In this document: positions 1-7,077 of the stretch, one piece after another
Layout of the letters: every line of letters begins with the position of its first letter
Numbering within the stretch: position 1 is the stretch's first letter
DNA from: Chloroflexota bacterium
Lineage (GTDB): Bacteria; Chloroflexota; FW602-bin22; JAMCYS01
Length of the DNA: 7,077 nt
Direction of reading: 5' to 3'
Assembly: GCA_021847625.1 (NCBI GenBank)
Contig: JAJZQK010000163.1
Coordinates: 1-7,077, forward strand
Notes under the pieces: model-generated
Told to the model about the DNA's origin: nothing
What the model saw: only the letters and a program-made list of their open reading frames with translations
Database searches by the model: none
Position numbers and translations under genes: made by a program

Positions 1-201
1 CAGCGGATGGAGCGTCTTGACCCTGCCTTCGAGGATCTCCGGAAAGCCGGTCAAATCGCTGACGTTCTTGACGGGCACGCCGGCCCGCGACAGCTCCGCC
101 GCCGTGCCACCGGTAGAGTAAATCTCCGCTCCCAAGTCCACCAGACCGCGAGCGAATTCGACTATGCCAGCCTTGTTCGATACGCTCAGAATAGCTCTCA
201 C
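1..201 (-). CDS. purH: PurH, bifunctional AICAR transformylase / IMP cyclohydrolase (N-terminal fragment, runs off the window)
   Basis: PurH carries out the last two steps of IMP synthesis: formylation of AICAR (C-terminal domain) and cyclisation of FAICAR to IMP (N-terminal MGS-like domain). Only the first 67 residues are inside the window, all from the cyclohydrolase domain. The protein opens [19 protein letters not shown], close to the family's usual N-terminus, then has the STGGT phosphate-binding turn (residues 29-33), the [20 protein letters not shown] signature (47-66). The family is usually a little over 500 residues, so most of the gene lies beyond position 1. I chose the GTG at 201 because GAGGT (215-211) sits 9 bases upstream. 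Another in-frame GTG at 207 would have only a 3-base spacer. It is the last visible gene of the pur operon, 20 bases after purN. The identity is clear; the start is moderately sure. Confidence 0.95.
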   Translation of the reverse strand, partial: MRAILSVSNKAGIVEFARGLVDLGAEIYSTGGTAAELSRAGVPVKNVSDLTGFPEILEGRVKTLHPL

Positions 202-221
202 TGACACTGCACCTCTATCTT

Positions 222-857
222 CTACTGCCGGACGGAGGCCTCACCCGGCTTCACGCGTACCCGCCTGCCCTCGACCACGAGGCGGTCTTCGGCGATCAAC
301 CCAACCGCGCGGGGCAGAATGCGATGCTCCTGCTCCAGGATACGCGCGGCAAGCGTTTCCGCGGTGTCTTCGTCCAGAACCGGCACCGTTGCCTGCAAGA
401 TGATCGGCCCGGCATCTATGTCGTCCGTCACAAAATGCACCGTGCAACCGCTGACCTTCGCCCCGTGGGCCAAGGCATCCGCCTGTGCGTGGAGACCGCC
501 GCCAAAGGCGGGGAGCAGAGACGGATGGATATTGACGATCCGCAAGGGATAGGCGGCGATGAACTCCGGCCCGAGCACACGGTCGAACCCCGCCAGGACC
601 ACCAGGTCCGCCTCCGCGCGTCTCAGCACATCGGCAATTGCCCGCTGGTGAGCCGCTCGTGATGGGAACTCCTTGCGTTCGAGCACGGCCGTCGGCACCC
701 CGCGCGCCTGCGCTCGCCGCAGAGCGTAGGCGTCGGCACGGTTGCTCACCACGACCACGATCTCAGCCAGTACCTCGCCAGAGCCCGTGGCATCCAATAG
801 GGCCTGGAGGTTGCTGCCGCGGCCGGAGACCAGCACCCCCACGCGCAGTTTACCCAC
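222..857 (-). CDS. purN: PurN, phosphoribosylglycinamide (GAR) formyltransferase, 10-formyl-THF dependent
   Basis: This cytosolic enzyme transfers a formyl group from 10-formyltetrahydrofolate to GAR, step 3 of IMP synthesis. The product is 211 residues, against 212 for E. coli PurN. Near the N-terminus is the phosphate-binding loop SGRGSN (residues 11-16). The catalytic trio is visible as Asn109 and His111 in [10 protein letters not shown] and Asp148 in DDIDAGPI, matching E. coli N106, H108 and D144. The loop after LLPAF reads GGGLHAQ, one residue longer than PGLHTH of E. coli, which explains the 37- instead of 36-residue gap between His and Asp. The GTG start at 857 overlaps the end of purM by 8 bases, with GGAGGGGG (871-864) just upstream. 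The reading frame stays open to 944, but those extra residues overlap purM and resemble nothing in the family. Translation is probably coupled to purM. The stop is TAG. Confidence 0.97.
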   Translation of the reverse strand: MGKLRVGVLVSGRGSNLQALLDATGSGEVLAEIVVVVSNRADAYALRRAQARGVPTAVLERKEFPSRAAHQRAIADVLRRAEADLVVLAGFDRVLGPEFIAAYPLRIVNIHPSLLPAFGGGLHAQADALAHGAKVSGCTVHFVTDDIDAGPIILQATVPVLDEDTAETLAARILEQEHRILPRAVGLIAEDRLVVEGRRVRVKPGEASVRQ

Positions 858-1896
858 CTGTCGCCCCCTCCACCAACACAACCCGCTCGCCTCGCGCTTC
901 CGCCAGCTCCCCGACGACCCGCGCCTCCGCGACGTCGGCGACAATCGCGGCCGCCTCGGCCGGTGCCGCTACCAGGACCATGCCCAGGCCCATGTTGAAC
1001 GTGCGATACATGTCGCCCACCGGCACCCGACCACGCCTCTGGATAAGATCGAAAATGGGTGGCACCGGCCAGCTACCCTTCGTGAAGCGCGCGGCCAGGT
1101 GGTCCGGCAGCACGCGCGGCACGTTGTCCAAGAGGCCGCCGCCGGTGATGTGGGCCATCGCCTTGACGTGGGGGAGTTGATCCTTCAAGACGCCGTAGTA
1201 GCAGCGGTGTGGCTCCAGCAGTTCCTCGCCGAGGGATCTCCCCAGCTCCGTGGGGCGATCGGCGAGGCGCTCCTTACGCTCGCCCGGCGTGCCCTCCGTC
1301 AGACCGAAGACCTTCCGCACCAGGGAGAAGCCGTTGGTGTGGAGACCACTCGAAGGCAGGCCGACGAGCTGATCCCCCGCCTCCAGCTGCCTGCCGTCCA
1401 GAAGGGCATCCCGCTCGGCAACCCCGACGATGAAGCCGGCCAGATCGAAGTCCCCCGGCGCGTAGAGGTCGGGCATCTCGGCCGTCTCGCCCCCGATCAG
1501 CGCGCAACCCGTTTCCCGACAGGCGGCGGCCAGGCCCTTGACGATCTGCTCCACCTGCTCGGGCACGAGCTTGCCCGTCGCGTAGTAGTCGAGGAAGAAG
1601 AGAGGCGCAGCCCCGGTCGTGAAGATATCGTTCACGCAGTGGTTGACGAGGTCGACGCCGATGCTATCGTACTTCTCCAGCAGCGCGGCCACCTTCAGTT
1701 TGGTACCCACGCCATCGGCGCTGGAGACAAGCACCGGCTGCCGGTAGGTGCCCAGAGCGAATAGTCCCCCGAAGAGGCCGATGTCCGTCAGCACCTCCGG
1801 CCGATAGGTCGACCGAACGTGGCTGCGGATGAGCGACACCGAGCGGTTGCCGGCGTCGATGTCCACGCCGCTGTCTCTATAGGTTGCCTCGTTCAC
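850..1896 (-). CDS. purM: PurM, phosphoribosylformylglycinamidine cyclo-ligase (AIR synthetase)
   Basis: PurM uses ATP to close the imidazole ring of FGAM, giving AIR (step 5 of IMP synthesis); it is a cytosolic dimer in characterised bacteria. The 348 residues match the family length (345 in E. coli). Seen in order: [16 protein letters not shown] near the N-terminus (5-20), the [10 protein letters not shown] nucleotide-binding motif (61-70), [20 protein letters not shown] (84-103), GGETAEMP (135-142), [18 protein letters not shown] (180-197) and, in the C-terminal AIRS domain, [16 protein letters not shown] (249-264) and FNMGLGMV (300-307). The GTG start overlaps the TGA stop of purF as GTGA (4 bases), with GGAGAG (1905-1900) upstream, a layout typical of translational coupling. 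The stop TAA lies within the start region of purN. PurM is related in fold to PurL, which is also in this operon. Confidence 0.98.
   Translation of the reverse strand: MNEATYRDSGVDIDAGNRSVSLIRSHVRSTYRPEVLTDIGLFGGLFALGTYRQPVLVSSADGVGTKLKVAALLEKYDSIGVDLVNHCVNDIFTTGAAPLFFLDYYATGKLVPEQVEQIVKGLAAACRETGCALIGGETAEMPDLYAPGDFDLAGFIVGVAERDALLDGRQLEAGDQLVGLPSSGLHTNGFSLVRKVFGLTEGTPGERKERLADRPTELGRSLGEELLEPHRCYYGVLKDQLPHVKAMAHITGGGLLDNVPRVLPDHLAARFTKGSWPVPPIFDLIQRRGRVPVGDMYRTFNMGLGMVLVAAPAEAAAIVADVAEARVVGELAEARGERVVLVEGATGG
864..871 (-). promoter_or_regulatory. Ribosome binding site of purN, inside the end of purM
   Basis: The minus strand reads GGAGGGGG here, within the last codons of purM. GGAGG leaves 9 bases to the GTG at 857 (fewer if the later Gs pair). 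It decides the purN start, since the open frame continues upstream into purM. Confidence 0.75.
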
Positions 1897-3290
1897 GTTC
1901 TCTCCAAAGCCAGCTTGTCGACGTCTGATTCGACGAGCATCGGATATTCGCCCGTGAAGCAGGCCTGGCAGAAGTGGTGCGAGGGCCTGCCTATCGCCGC
2001 CAACAGCCCTTGCCTGGAGAGGTAACCCAGAGAATCCGCCTCGATGTACCTTTCGATCTCGGGAACCGACATGCGGGCGGCGATCAGCTCGTTTCGCCTG
2101 GCGGTATCCACCCCCAGCACGCAGGAGTAGCTGTAGGGCGGCGAGCTAATCCGCACGTGCACCTCCCGCGCGCCCGCCCGGCGCAACAAGCGCACTATCG
2201 GGCGGGTCGTCGTGCCCCGCACGATGGAATCATCCACGACGACCACGCGCTTGCCCCGAAGCACCTCGGCCATCGGGTTGAACTTCAGGTTGATGCCGAC
2301 CTCGCGCAACCGCTGCTCGGGCTGAATGAACGTGCGCCCGATGTAGCGGCTCTTGATCAACCCCTCTGAGAACGGTATGCCCGACTCCCGCGCGTAGCCA
2401 ATGCCGGCCGCCGTCGCGGAGTCGGGCACGCCGATGACGAGGTCGGCATCCACGGGATACTCCCTAGCCAACAGGCTACCCATGTCCTCTCTTGCCAGAT
2501 AAAGGAGACGGCCGTCGACGACGCTATCGGGGCGCGCGAAGTAAATGAACTCGAAGATGCACAGCGAAAGGCGCGGAGAAGGCTGCCCGACCTCGCTGTG
2601 GAGGCCGTTGGCGTCGATTCTGATGATCTCCCCGGGCTCGACGTCGCGCACGAAGTCGGCGCCGATGGTGTCGAGGGCACAGGTCTCCGAAGCCACCACC
2701 CAACGCCCCTTCAGGTTGCCGAGGCAGAGCGGCCGCACGCCCCAGGGATCGCGCACCACGAAGAGCGCGTCTTCGGTCATCGCCACGACGCTGTAGGCGC
2801 CCCGCATGCGCTTCATTGAGGCCCGAATGCGCTCGATCCAATCCGCGCCCGGGGAGGTCGCAAACAGCTTGGCGATCAGCTCCGTGTCGGAGGTGGTAAC
2901 GAAGGTGTGGCCCTCCGCTACCATTTGGCTGCGCAGAGAGGCGGTGTTGACGAGGTTGCCGTTGTGCCCCACGGCGATGCTGCCGTGCGGGCCATCCATC
3001 AGCATCGGCTGCGCGTTGATCACCTTGCTGCTGCCGGTCGTCGAGTAGCGGTTATGGCCAATAGCCACCTTGCCGCTCAGGCCGGAAAGCACCTCTTCGC
3101 TGAACACCTGGGCTACCAGGCCCATCCTAGCGTGCAGCGATATCCGGTTGCCGTCCCCGGTAGCGATGCCAGCGCTCTCCTGGCCACGATGCTGAAGCGT
3201 GTAGATTGCGAAGTACGCTATGCGCGCGACATCCTCACCCGGTGCATAGATGCCGAAAACCCCGCAAGCCTCATGCGGCTTGTCAGTCAT
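1893..3290 (-). CDS. purF: PurF, glutamine PRPP amidotransferase, Bacillus-type with propeptide and [4Fe-4S] ligands
   Basis: PurF commits PRPP to purine synthesis by replacing pyrophosphate with ammonia from glutamine, giving phosphoribosylamine. The 465 residues show an N-terminal Ntn-type glutaminase domain and a C-terminal phosphoribosyltransferase domain. The catalytic Cys9 (EACGVFGIY) follows an 8-residue leader, which in Bacillus-type enzymes is cut off to expose Cys as residue 1. Also seen are [11 protein letters not shown] (32-42), GHNRYSTTG (78-86), GHNGNLVN (108-115), DPWGVRPL (181-188) and the PRPP loop [14 protein letters not shown] (349-362). Cys244 and Cys390 become 236 and 382 after removal of the leader, the numbers of two B. 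subtilis cluster ligands; Cys441 and Cys444 (CQAC) supply the other pair. The ATG at 3290 overlaps purL by 8 bases and has GGAGG 6 bases upstream. A longer open frame to 3551 is an artefact within purL. The family is feedback-inhibited by purine nucleotides. Confidence 0.98.
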   Translation of the reverse strand: MTDKPHEACGVFGIYAPGEDVARIAYFAIYTLQHRGQESAGIATGDGNRISLHARMGLVAQVFSEEVLSGLSGKVAIGHNRYSTTGSSKVINAQPMLMDGPHGSIAVGHNGNLVNTASLRSQMVAEGHTFVTTSDTELIAKLFATSPGADWIERIRASMKRMRGAYSVVAMTEDALFVVRDPWGVRPLCLGNLKGRWVVASETCALDTIGADFVRDVEPGEIIRIDANGLHSEVGQPSPRLSLCIFEFIYFARPDSVVDGRLLYLAREDMGSLLAREYPVDADLVIGVPDSATAAGIGYARESGIPFSEGLIKSRYIGRTFIQPEQRLREVGINLKFNPMAEVLRGKRVVVVDDSIVRGTTTRPIVRLLRRAGAREVHVRISSPPYSYSCVLGVDTARRNELIAARMSVPEIERYIEADSLGYLSRQGLLAAIGRPSHHFCQACFTGEYPMLVESDVDKLALERT

Positions 3291-5499
3291 TGCTAGCCTC
3301 CACGGTACCAGCCAACAGCCGAGGAAGGGCGCCGCGCCAAGCGTCCGCCAGCTCCTCCACCGCCAGGTCCACCCAACGACCGATCTGCAGGCGCCGCCCG
3401 CCCACGGTGCCGAGCAACGTAACGGGCACCCCCATCTCCTCGGCAAGCCTCTCCAACGCGGGATGGTCCTCCGGGAACACTGAGACGACGATTCGGCTCT
3501 GCGTTTCCCCGAACAACAGGGCGTCGAATCTGATATCGGCGTCAAGGTCACTGCGCAGGCCCTGGCCGCCCGCGAGACAGCTCTCGGCCAGAGCCACGGC
3601 CAGGCCGCCCTCCGCGCAGTCGTGCGCGGACCGTGCCACGCCGTCAGCGATGGCCTTCCGGCAGCATTCCTGCACCCTCGCTTCCAGGTCCAAGTCCAGC
3701 CTGGGTACCGCCCCGGCGGTCAGCCCGTGCTCCACGGCCAGGTACTCGCTCGCGCCGAGCTCTCCTCCCAGTGGACCCAGCAGCGCCACGACATCGCCCT
3801 CCGACTGGAAAGCCATTCCTACCCTGTGGCTCGCGTCTTCGAGGATCCCCAGCGCGCCCACCACCGGGGTAGGCTTGATGGCCTCCCCCCGAGTTTCATT
3901 GTACAAGCTCACGTTCCCGCTTACCACAGGCATTGCAAGCTTGCGGCAGGCCTCTGACATGCCGTCGATCGCCTCGCTCAGCTGGTAGTAGACCTCTGGC
4001 TTCTCCGGGTTGCCGAAGTTCAGGCAGTTGGTGATCGCCAATGGGCGGGCCCCAACGCAGGCCAGGTTGCGGGCCGCTTCGGCCACGGCGATAACCCCGC
4101 CCGCCCGCGGCTCGAGGTAGCAATAGCGGCTATTGCCGTCCGTGGTGAGGGCGATCGCCTTGGTCGTGCCCTTGATCCGCAGCACCGCCGCGTCGGCTGA
4201 CCCCGGCACCAGAAGCGTGTTGGTCATGTTCATGTGGTCGTACTGGCGATACACCCACTCTTTGCTGGCGATCGTCGGGGAAGCCAGCAACTTCAGAAGC
4301 GTACTGTTGGCGTCGGCTGGCAATGGCAACGCCGACAGGTCGCACTCGCGCTTCTCCCGGCTTGCTGGCGACTCGACGCCTTCCCGCACGTACAGCGGCG
4401 GCTCGGTAAGGAGTTGAACCGGAATCTCTGCCACGACCTCGCCGCCGTCGCGAACCCGTACTATGTTGTCGTCGGTGACGAAGCCAATCACGTCGGAGTG
4501 CAGATCCCAGCGCTCGAACGCGGCCCGGGCCTTGTCCTCGAACCCCTTCTTGACGACGACGAGCATCCGCTCTTGGGATTCGGAGATCATCACCTCGTAG
4601 GGCGTCATATGCTCCTCGCGCCTGGGCACCCTCTGGATGTCGATCTCGACGCCGGCCCCGCCCTTGTCGGCCGCCTCCACAACCGAGCTGGTGAGACCCG
4701 CGGCACCCAGGTCCTGCATACCCACGATGTACTCGGCATCCTGCAGCTCCAAGCAAGCCTCGATCAGGCACTTCTCTAGGAACGGGTTGCCGACCTGCAC
4801 CGTCGGCCGCTGATCGGCCGACTCATCCGTAAACTCGCGCGAGGCCAGTCCCGAGCAGCCGTGGATACCGTCGCGCCCGGTGTCGGCGCCGACGAGCATA
4901 ATCGAATTGCCCAGCCCACTCGCCTTCGCGCGGATGATGCGATCCGCCCTCAACTGGCCGACGCACATCGCATTAACTAGGGGGTTACCGTTGTAGCCCT
5001 CGTCGAAGCAAATCTCTCCCCCTACCGTTGGCACGCCGATACAGTTGCCGTACCAGGCGATGCCGCCGACCACTCCGCCAAGGAGGTACCGATTACGTGC
5101 CGTCTGCAGAGGGCCGAAGCGCAGGGAGTTCAGGCTGGCGATCGGCCGTGCGCCCATAGTGAAGATGTCGCGCACGATGCCGCCGACCCCGGTCGCGGCG
5201 CCCTGGAACGGCTCGACCGCGCTGGGGTGGTTGTGGCTCTCGATCTTGAGCGCGATGGCCTGGCCATCGCCAATGTCCACGATGCCGGCGTTCTCGCCGG
5301 GCCCTTGCAGAACCCACGGCGCCTCGGTGGGGAAGCGCTTGAGCAGTGGCTTCGAGTTCTTGTAGCCGCAATGCTCGCTCCACAGGGCACCGAACATACC
5401 CAATTCCACGATCGTCGGCGTGCGGCCCAACTTGCGCACGATGAGCATATACTCGTCGACCGTCAAGGCCATCTCTTGCAGGAGGTTGGTATCGATCAC
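3283..5499 (-). CDS. purL: PurL, FGAM synthetase large subunit (small-PurL, PurSQL type)
   Basis: This subunit activates FGAR with ATP and couples it with ammonia from the PurQ glutaminase to give FGAM (step 4 of IMP synthesis). At 738 residues it is the short PurL (about 740 in Bacillus), not the roughly 1,300-residue fused enzyme of Proteobacteria; there is no built-in glutaminase. Seen in order: [11 protein letters not shown] (40-50) with the conserved His43, [10 protein letters not shown] (85-94), [20 protein letters not shown] (100-119), [12 protein letters not shown] (151-162), DTGRDGIHG (206-214), [12 protein letters not shown] (261-272), and in the second half [13 protein letters not shown] (452-464), [13 protein letters not shown] (491-503), [10 protein letters not shown] (526-535) and [15 protein letters not shown] (626-640). 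The GTG start at 5499 follows the purQ stop by 2 bases, with GGGAGG (5514-5509) 9 bases upstream. An ATG at codon 10 is a less likely start. PurS, the usual third partner, is not encoded in the window. Confidence 0.98.
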   Translation of the reverse strand: MIDTNLLQEMALTVDEYMLIVRKLGRTPTIVELGMFGALWSEHCGYKNSKPLLKRFPTEAPWVLQGPGENAGIVDIGDGQAIALKIESHNHPSAVEPFQGAATGVGGIVRDIFTMGARPIASLNSLRFGPLQTARNRYLLGGVVGGIAWYGNCIGVPTVGGEICFDEGYNGNPLVNAMCVGQLRADRIIRAKASGLGNSIMLVGADTGRDGIHGCSGLASREFTDESADQRPTVQVGNPFLEKCLIEACLELQDAEYIVGMQDLGAAGLTSSVVEAADKGGAGVEIDIQRVPRREEHMTPYEVMISESQERMLVVVKKGFEDKARAAFERWDLHSDVIGFVTDDNIVRVRDGGEVVAEIPVQLLTEPPLYVREGVESPASREKRECDLSALPLPADANSTLLKLLASPTIASKEWVYRQYDHMNMTNTLLVPGSADAAVLRIKGTTKAIALTTDGNSRYCYLEPRAGGVIAVAEAARNLACVGARPLAITNCLNFGNPEKPEVYYQLSEAIDGMSEACRKLAMPVVSGNVSLYNETRGEAIKPTPVVGALGILEDASHRVGMAFQSEGDVVALLGPLGGELGASEYLAVEHGLTAGAVPRLDLDLEARVQECCRKAIADGVARSAHDCAEGGLAVALAESCLAGGQGLRSDLDADIRFDALLFGETQSRIVVSVFPEDHPALERLAEEMGVPVTLLGTVGGRRLQIGRWVDLAVEELADAWRGALPRLLAGTVEASND
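3297..3301 (-). promoter_or_regulatory. Ribosome binding site of purF, inside the end of purL
   Basis: A perfect GGAGG on the minus strand, 6 bases before the ATG at 3290. It lies in the last codons of purL. It fixes the purF start, because the open frame runs another 87 codons upstream without family-like sequence. Confidence 0.85.
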
Positions 5500-5501
5500 G
5501 C

Positions 5502-6221
5502 CTACTTGCCTCCCGCGGACAGGCCAGCCAGCTGCCCCGCTTTGCTGAGGATCGATCTGAAGATGTAGGCGCCGTCCGTCGACCCCAGGTCGGCCTCCGA
5601 GGCTCGCTCGGGGTGCGGCATTAGCCCGCAGACGTTCCCTTCCCGATTGACGATCCCGGCGATGTGGGAGCGGGAGCCGTTGGGGTTGCTCTCGGCCGTC
5701 AACTCACCGGTTGGCGAGCAATAGCGCAGCACGACCTGGCCGTTTCGCTCCATCTCGGCCAGCTGATCGTCCGGCACGTAGTAGCGACCCTCATAGTGGT
5801 TGATCGGGATACGCAGGACCTGCCCCGGCTCGCAGGCAGAGGTAAACGGAGTCTCGGCGTTGTCCACGCGCAGGTGCACCCATTCGCAGCGGAACTGCAG
5901 GCAATCGTTGGGCATCAACGCTCCCGGCAGCAGGCCCGCCTCGGTCAGCACCTGGAAGCCGTTGCAGATGCCCATCACCAGGCCCCCAGCGGCCGCAAAC
6001 TTCTCTATGCTCTTCATCACCGGCGAGAACCGGGCGATCGCCCCTGCCCGGAGGTAGTCACCATATGAGAACCCGCCCGCGATCACCAGACAATCGTACG
6101 CCGATAAGTCGGTCTGACGATGCCAGACGTACTCCACCGGCTGCCCGAAGACCTCGCCCAGAACGTAGTGACAATCCAAGTCGCAGTTCGTTCCTGGGAA
6201 TACCACCACCCCAAACCTCAT
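5502..6221 (-). CDS. purQ: PurQ, FGAM synthetase glutaminase subunit
   Basis: PurQ is the class I (triad) glutamine amidotransferase that hydrolyses glutamine and passes ammonia to PurL for FGAM synthesis. The protein is 239 residues (227 in B. subtilis). It opens [16 protein letters not shown], the usual start of the family, followed by the oxyanion strand [16 protein letters not shown] (48-63). The nucleophile Cys86 is in [20 protein letters not shown] (83-102). The rest of the triad is His203 and Glu205 in MPHPER (201-206). The ATG at 6221 is supported by GAGGGG (6235-6230), 8 bases upstream, and by homology; the open frame runs to 6329, but the 36 extra residues are unlike the family and lie over the intergenic hairpin. 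It is the first gene of the pur run and ends 2 bases before purL. Its own promoter, if there is one, would lie in 6222-6349 or within mreB; I see no convincing -35/-10 pair. Confidence 0.98.
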   Translation of the reverse strand: MRFGVVVFPGTNCDLDCHYVLGEVFGQPVEYVWHRQTDLSAYDCLVIAGGFSYGDYLRAGAIARFSPVMKSIEKFAAAGGLVMGICNGFQVLTEAGLLPGALMPNDCLQFRCEWVHLRVDNAETPFTSACEPGQVLRIPINHYEGRYYVPDDQLAEMERNGQVVLRYCSPTGELTAESNPNGSRSHIAGIVNREGNVCGLMPHPERASEADLGSTDGAYIFRSILSKAGQLAGLSAGGK

Positions 6222-6281
6222 GCTGATCGCCCCTCGCTTTCGCGCGCTCGGCGCCTGCCGTGCCGCGACTGACAAACGTAA

Positions 6282-6320
6282 GGGAGTGAGAAGAAACGTA
6301 TGGGTTTCCTGCTCACTCCC
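6282..6320 (-). terminator. Hairpin between mreB and purQ: possible weak terminator or pur leader/attenuator
   Basis: A perfect 9-base inverted repeat, GGGAGTGAG (6282-6290) and CTCACTCCC (6312-6320), can pair, and inside it GAAAC (6293-6297) pairs with GTTTC (6304-6308) around a 6-base loop. Read in the direction of the genes, it begins 30 bases after the mreB stop and is followed by TTACGTTTGT, which has six Ts in ten but no unbroken T-run. That fits an imperfect rho-independent terminator for mreB, or a partial block that lets some transcription into purQ. On the plus strand there is no T-tract at all, so a role for the opposite strand is unlikely. The hairpin is directly visible; the function is inferred. 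Confidence 0.55.
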
Positions 6321-6349
6321 CGTAGGCAAAGTGAAACCAACAGATCACG

Positions 6350-7077
6350 CTAGTCGACGGACGGCAATGTCCGCTTAAGAAGATCAATTCTCTCCAGAGC
6401 AAGCCCCGCTCCGATAGCCACGCACTCGAGAGGGGTTTCGGCCACGTAGCACGCCACGCCCGTCTCCATTGCAAACAGCCTGTCGATATTGTGTAAAAGG
6501 GCGCCGCCGCCCGTGAGGATCATCCCTTTGTCCATCACGTCGGAAGCCAATTCGGGCGGAGTCTCCTCCAACACGGACTTGGCCGTCGCGACCATCGCCG
6601 CCAACGTCTCGCTGATGGCGTCCCTCACCTCGGCGGAGTTAATAGAAATCGTCTTCGGTAGACCCGTCACCTGGTCACGCCCCCGGATATCGATGGATAC
6701 CTCCGGCTCCAGCGGCAGGGCGCTGCCGATCTTCATCTTGATCTCTTCCGCGGTGCGGTCGCCCACCATCAGACCGTACTTGCGCCGGATGTAGTTGACG
6801 ATGGCGTCGTCCATCTTGTTGCCGCCCACGCGCACCGACCTGCTGACGACGATGTCGTTGAGCGCCAGCACGGCCGCCTCCGTGGTGCCCCCGCCCATAT
6901 CCACTACCATGTTCCCGCTGGGCAGATGGATGGGCACCTTGGCGCCAATCGCCGCCGCCCGCGGCTCCTCTATCAGGTACGCTACCTTCGCCCCGGCCTG
7001 CACGGCGGCATCGTGCACCGCCCTCCGCTCGACGCTCGTCACGCCCGCCGGGATGCTGATCATCACCTCGGGGCGGA
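6350..7077 (-). CDS. mreB: MreB-family bacterial actin (C-terminal two-thirds; 5' end outside the window)
   Basis: MreB is a membrane-associated actin homologue that forms filaments directing cell-wall synthesis along the cell's side wall in rod-shaped bacteria. About 241 residues are visible, from the region equivalent to RPxVxxxVPxG through to the stop; the family is around 340-350, so roughly the first 100 residues, including the first phosphate loop, are missing. Numbering from the first whole codon, I see EKRAV-like VERRAV (14-19), the second phosphate motif [14 protein letters not shown] (56-69), [20 protein letters not shown] (83-102), [15 protein letters not shown] (105-119) and the adenosine motif [11 protein letters not shown] (184-194), then [12 protein letters not shown] (217-228). 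No frameshift or lost motif is apparent. It could be a paralogue (Mbl or MreBH type). It is followed by purQ on the same strand rather than by mreC and mreD, its usual downstream neighbours. Confidence 0.95.
   Translation of the reverse strand, partial: RPEVMISIPAGVTSVERRAVHDAAVQAGAKVAYLIEEPRAAAIGAKVPIHLPSGNMVVDMGGGTTEAAVLALNDIVVSRSVRVGGNKMDDAIVNYIRRKYGLMVGDRTAEEIKMKIGSALPLEPEVSIDIRGRDQVTGLPKTISINSAEVRDAISETLAAMVATAKSVLEETPPELASDVMDKGMILTGGGALLHNIDRLFAMETGVACYVAETPLECVAIGAGLALERIDLLKRTLPSVD

Noticed and set aside
858..944. A 29-codon N-terminal extension of PurN
   Set aside because: It overlaps the end of purM and shows no family similarity; the GTG at 857 has a strong Shine-Dalgarno sequence.
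742..1764. A 340-codon open frame on the plus strand opposite purM
   Set aside because: It is antisense to a clear purM with full family motifs, has no recognisable domain, and is rich in Arg, Ala, Gln and His as expected for a complement frame in GC-rich DNA.
3291..3551. An 87-codon N-terminal extension of PurF
   Set aside because: It overlaps purL out of frame, is Trp/Arg-rich and unlike the family, and the ATG at 3290 has a perfect GGAGG and puts the catalytic Cys where it should be.
3206..3988. A 260-codon open frame on the plus strand opposite the start of purF and the end of purL
   Set aside because: It has low-complexity Ser/Pro/Arg/Ala composition, no domain, and lies against two certain genes; a shadow frame.
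6222..6329. A 36-codon N-terminal extension of PurQ
   Set aside because: It covers the intergenic hairpin, and the family starts directly before the FPGTNCD motif; the ATG at 6221 has its own ribosome binding site.
6222..6349. A purine riboswitch, a PurR operator or a sigma-70-like promoter before purQ
   Set aside because: I saw no guanine-riboswitch core, no full PurR palindrome and no -35/-10 pair with acceptable spacing.
6222..6349. A hidden small purS gene in the mreB-purQ gap
   Set aside because: 128 bases cannot encode the roughly 80 residues of PurS, and no frame there resembles it.
1..7077. Mobile elements, CRISPR arrays, tRNA or rRNA genes, or a novel multi-gene system
   Set aside because: Nearly all of the window is taken up by seven recognised housekeeping genes; there is no repeat array, transposase, integrase or RNA gene signature.

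Overview
The window is a stretch of a GC-rich (by eye about 60% or more) bacterial chromosome with every gene on the minus strand. Reading in the direction of transcription (from position 7077 down to 1), it holds the C-terminal two-thirds of an MreB-type bacterial actin, a 128-base gap, and then a tightly packed de novo purine biosynthesis operon in the order purQ-purL-purF-purM-purN-purH. The window ends inside the start of purH.

Layout: mreB (partial at its 5' end) stops at 6350. The gap at 6222-6349 contains a clear hairpin that may terminate mreB transcription or act as a leader structure for the pur genes. The six pur genes then follow with almost no space: purQ/purL are 2 bases apart, purL/purF overlap by 8, purF/purM overlap by 4, purM/purN overlap by 8, and purN/purH are 20 bases apart. 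Each has a recognisable Shine-Dalgarno sequence, and four of the six start with GTG.

Function: PurQ and PurL convert FGAR to FGAM (step 4 of the IMP pathway). PurF makes phosphoribosylamine from PRPP and glutamine (step 1). PurM closes the imidazole ring to give AIR (step 5). PurN formylates GAR (step 3). PurH performs the last two steps to IMP. The FGAM synthetase is the split kind (small PurL plus separate PurQ), as in Bacillus, which normally needs a third subunit, PurS. No purS is present between mreB and purQ or elsewhere in the window, so it must lie elsewhere if the complex is conventional. PurF is of the Bacillus type, with a short propeptide before the catalytic Cys and four Cys that match the [4Fe-4S] ligands.

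Organism: the gene order QLFMNH, the split PurL/PurQ and the iron-sulfur PurF fit Gram-positive-like or related phyla (for example Firmicutes, Chloroflexota or Armatimonadota), and mreB argues for a rod-shaped or elongated cell. I cannot fix the phylum from the sequence alone. There is no mobile element, tRNA, rRNA or CRISPR, and I see no undescribed system here. The points worth a second look are the missing purS, an mreB not followed by mreC/mreD, and the mreB-purQ hairpin.
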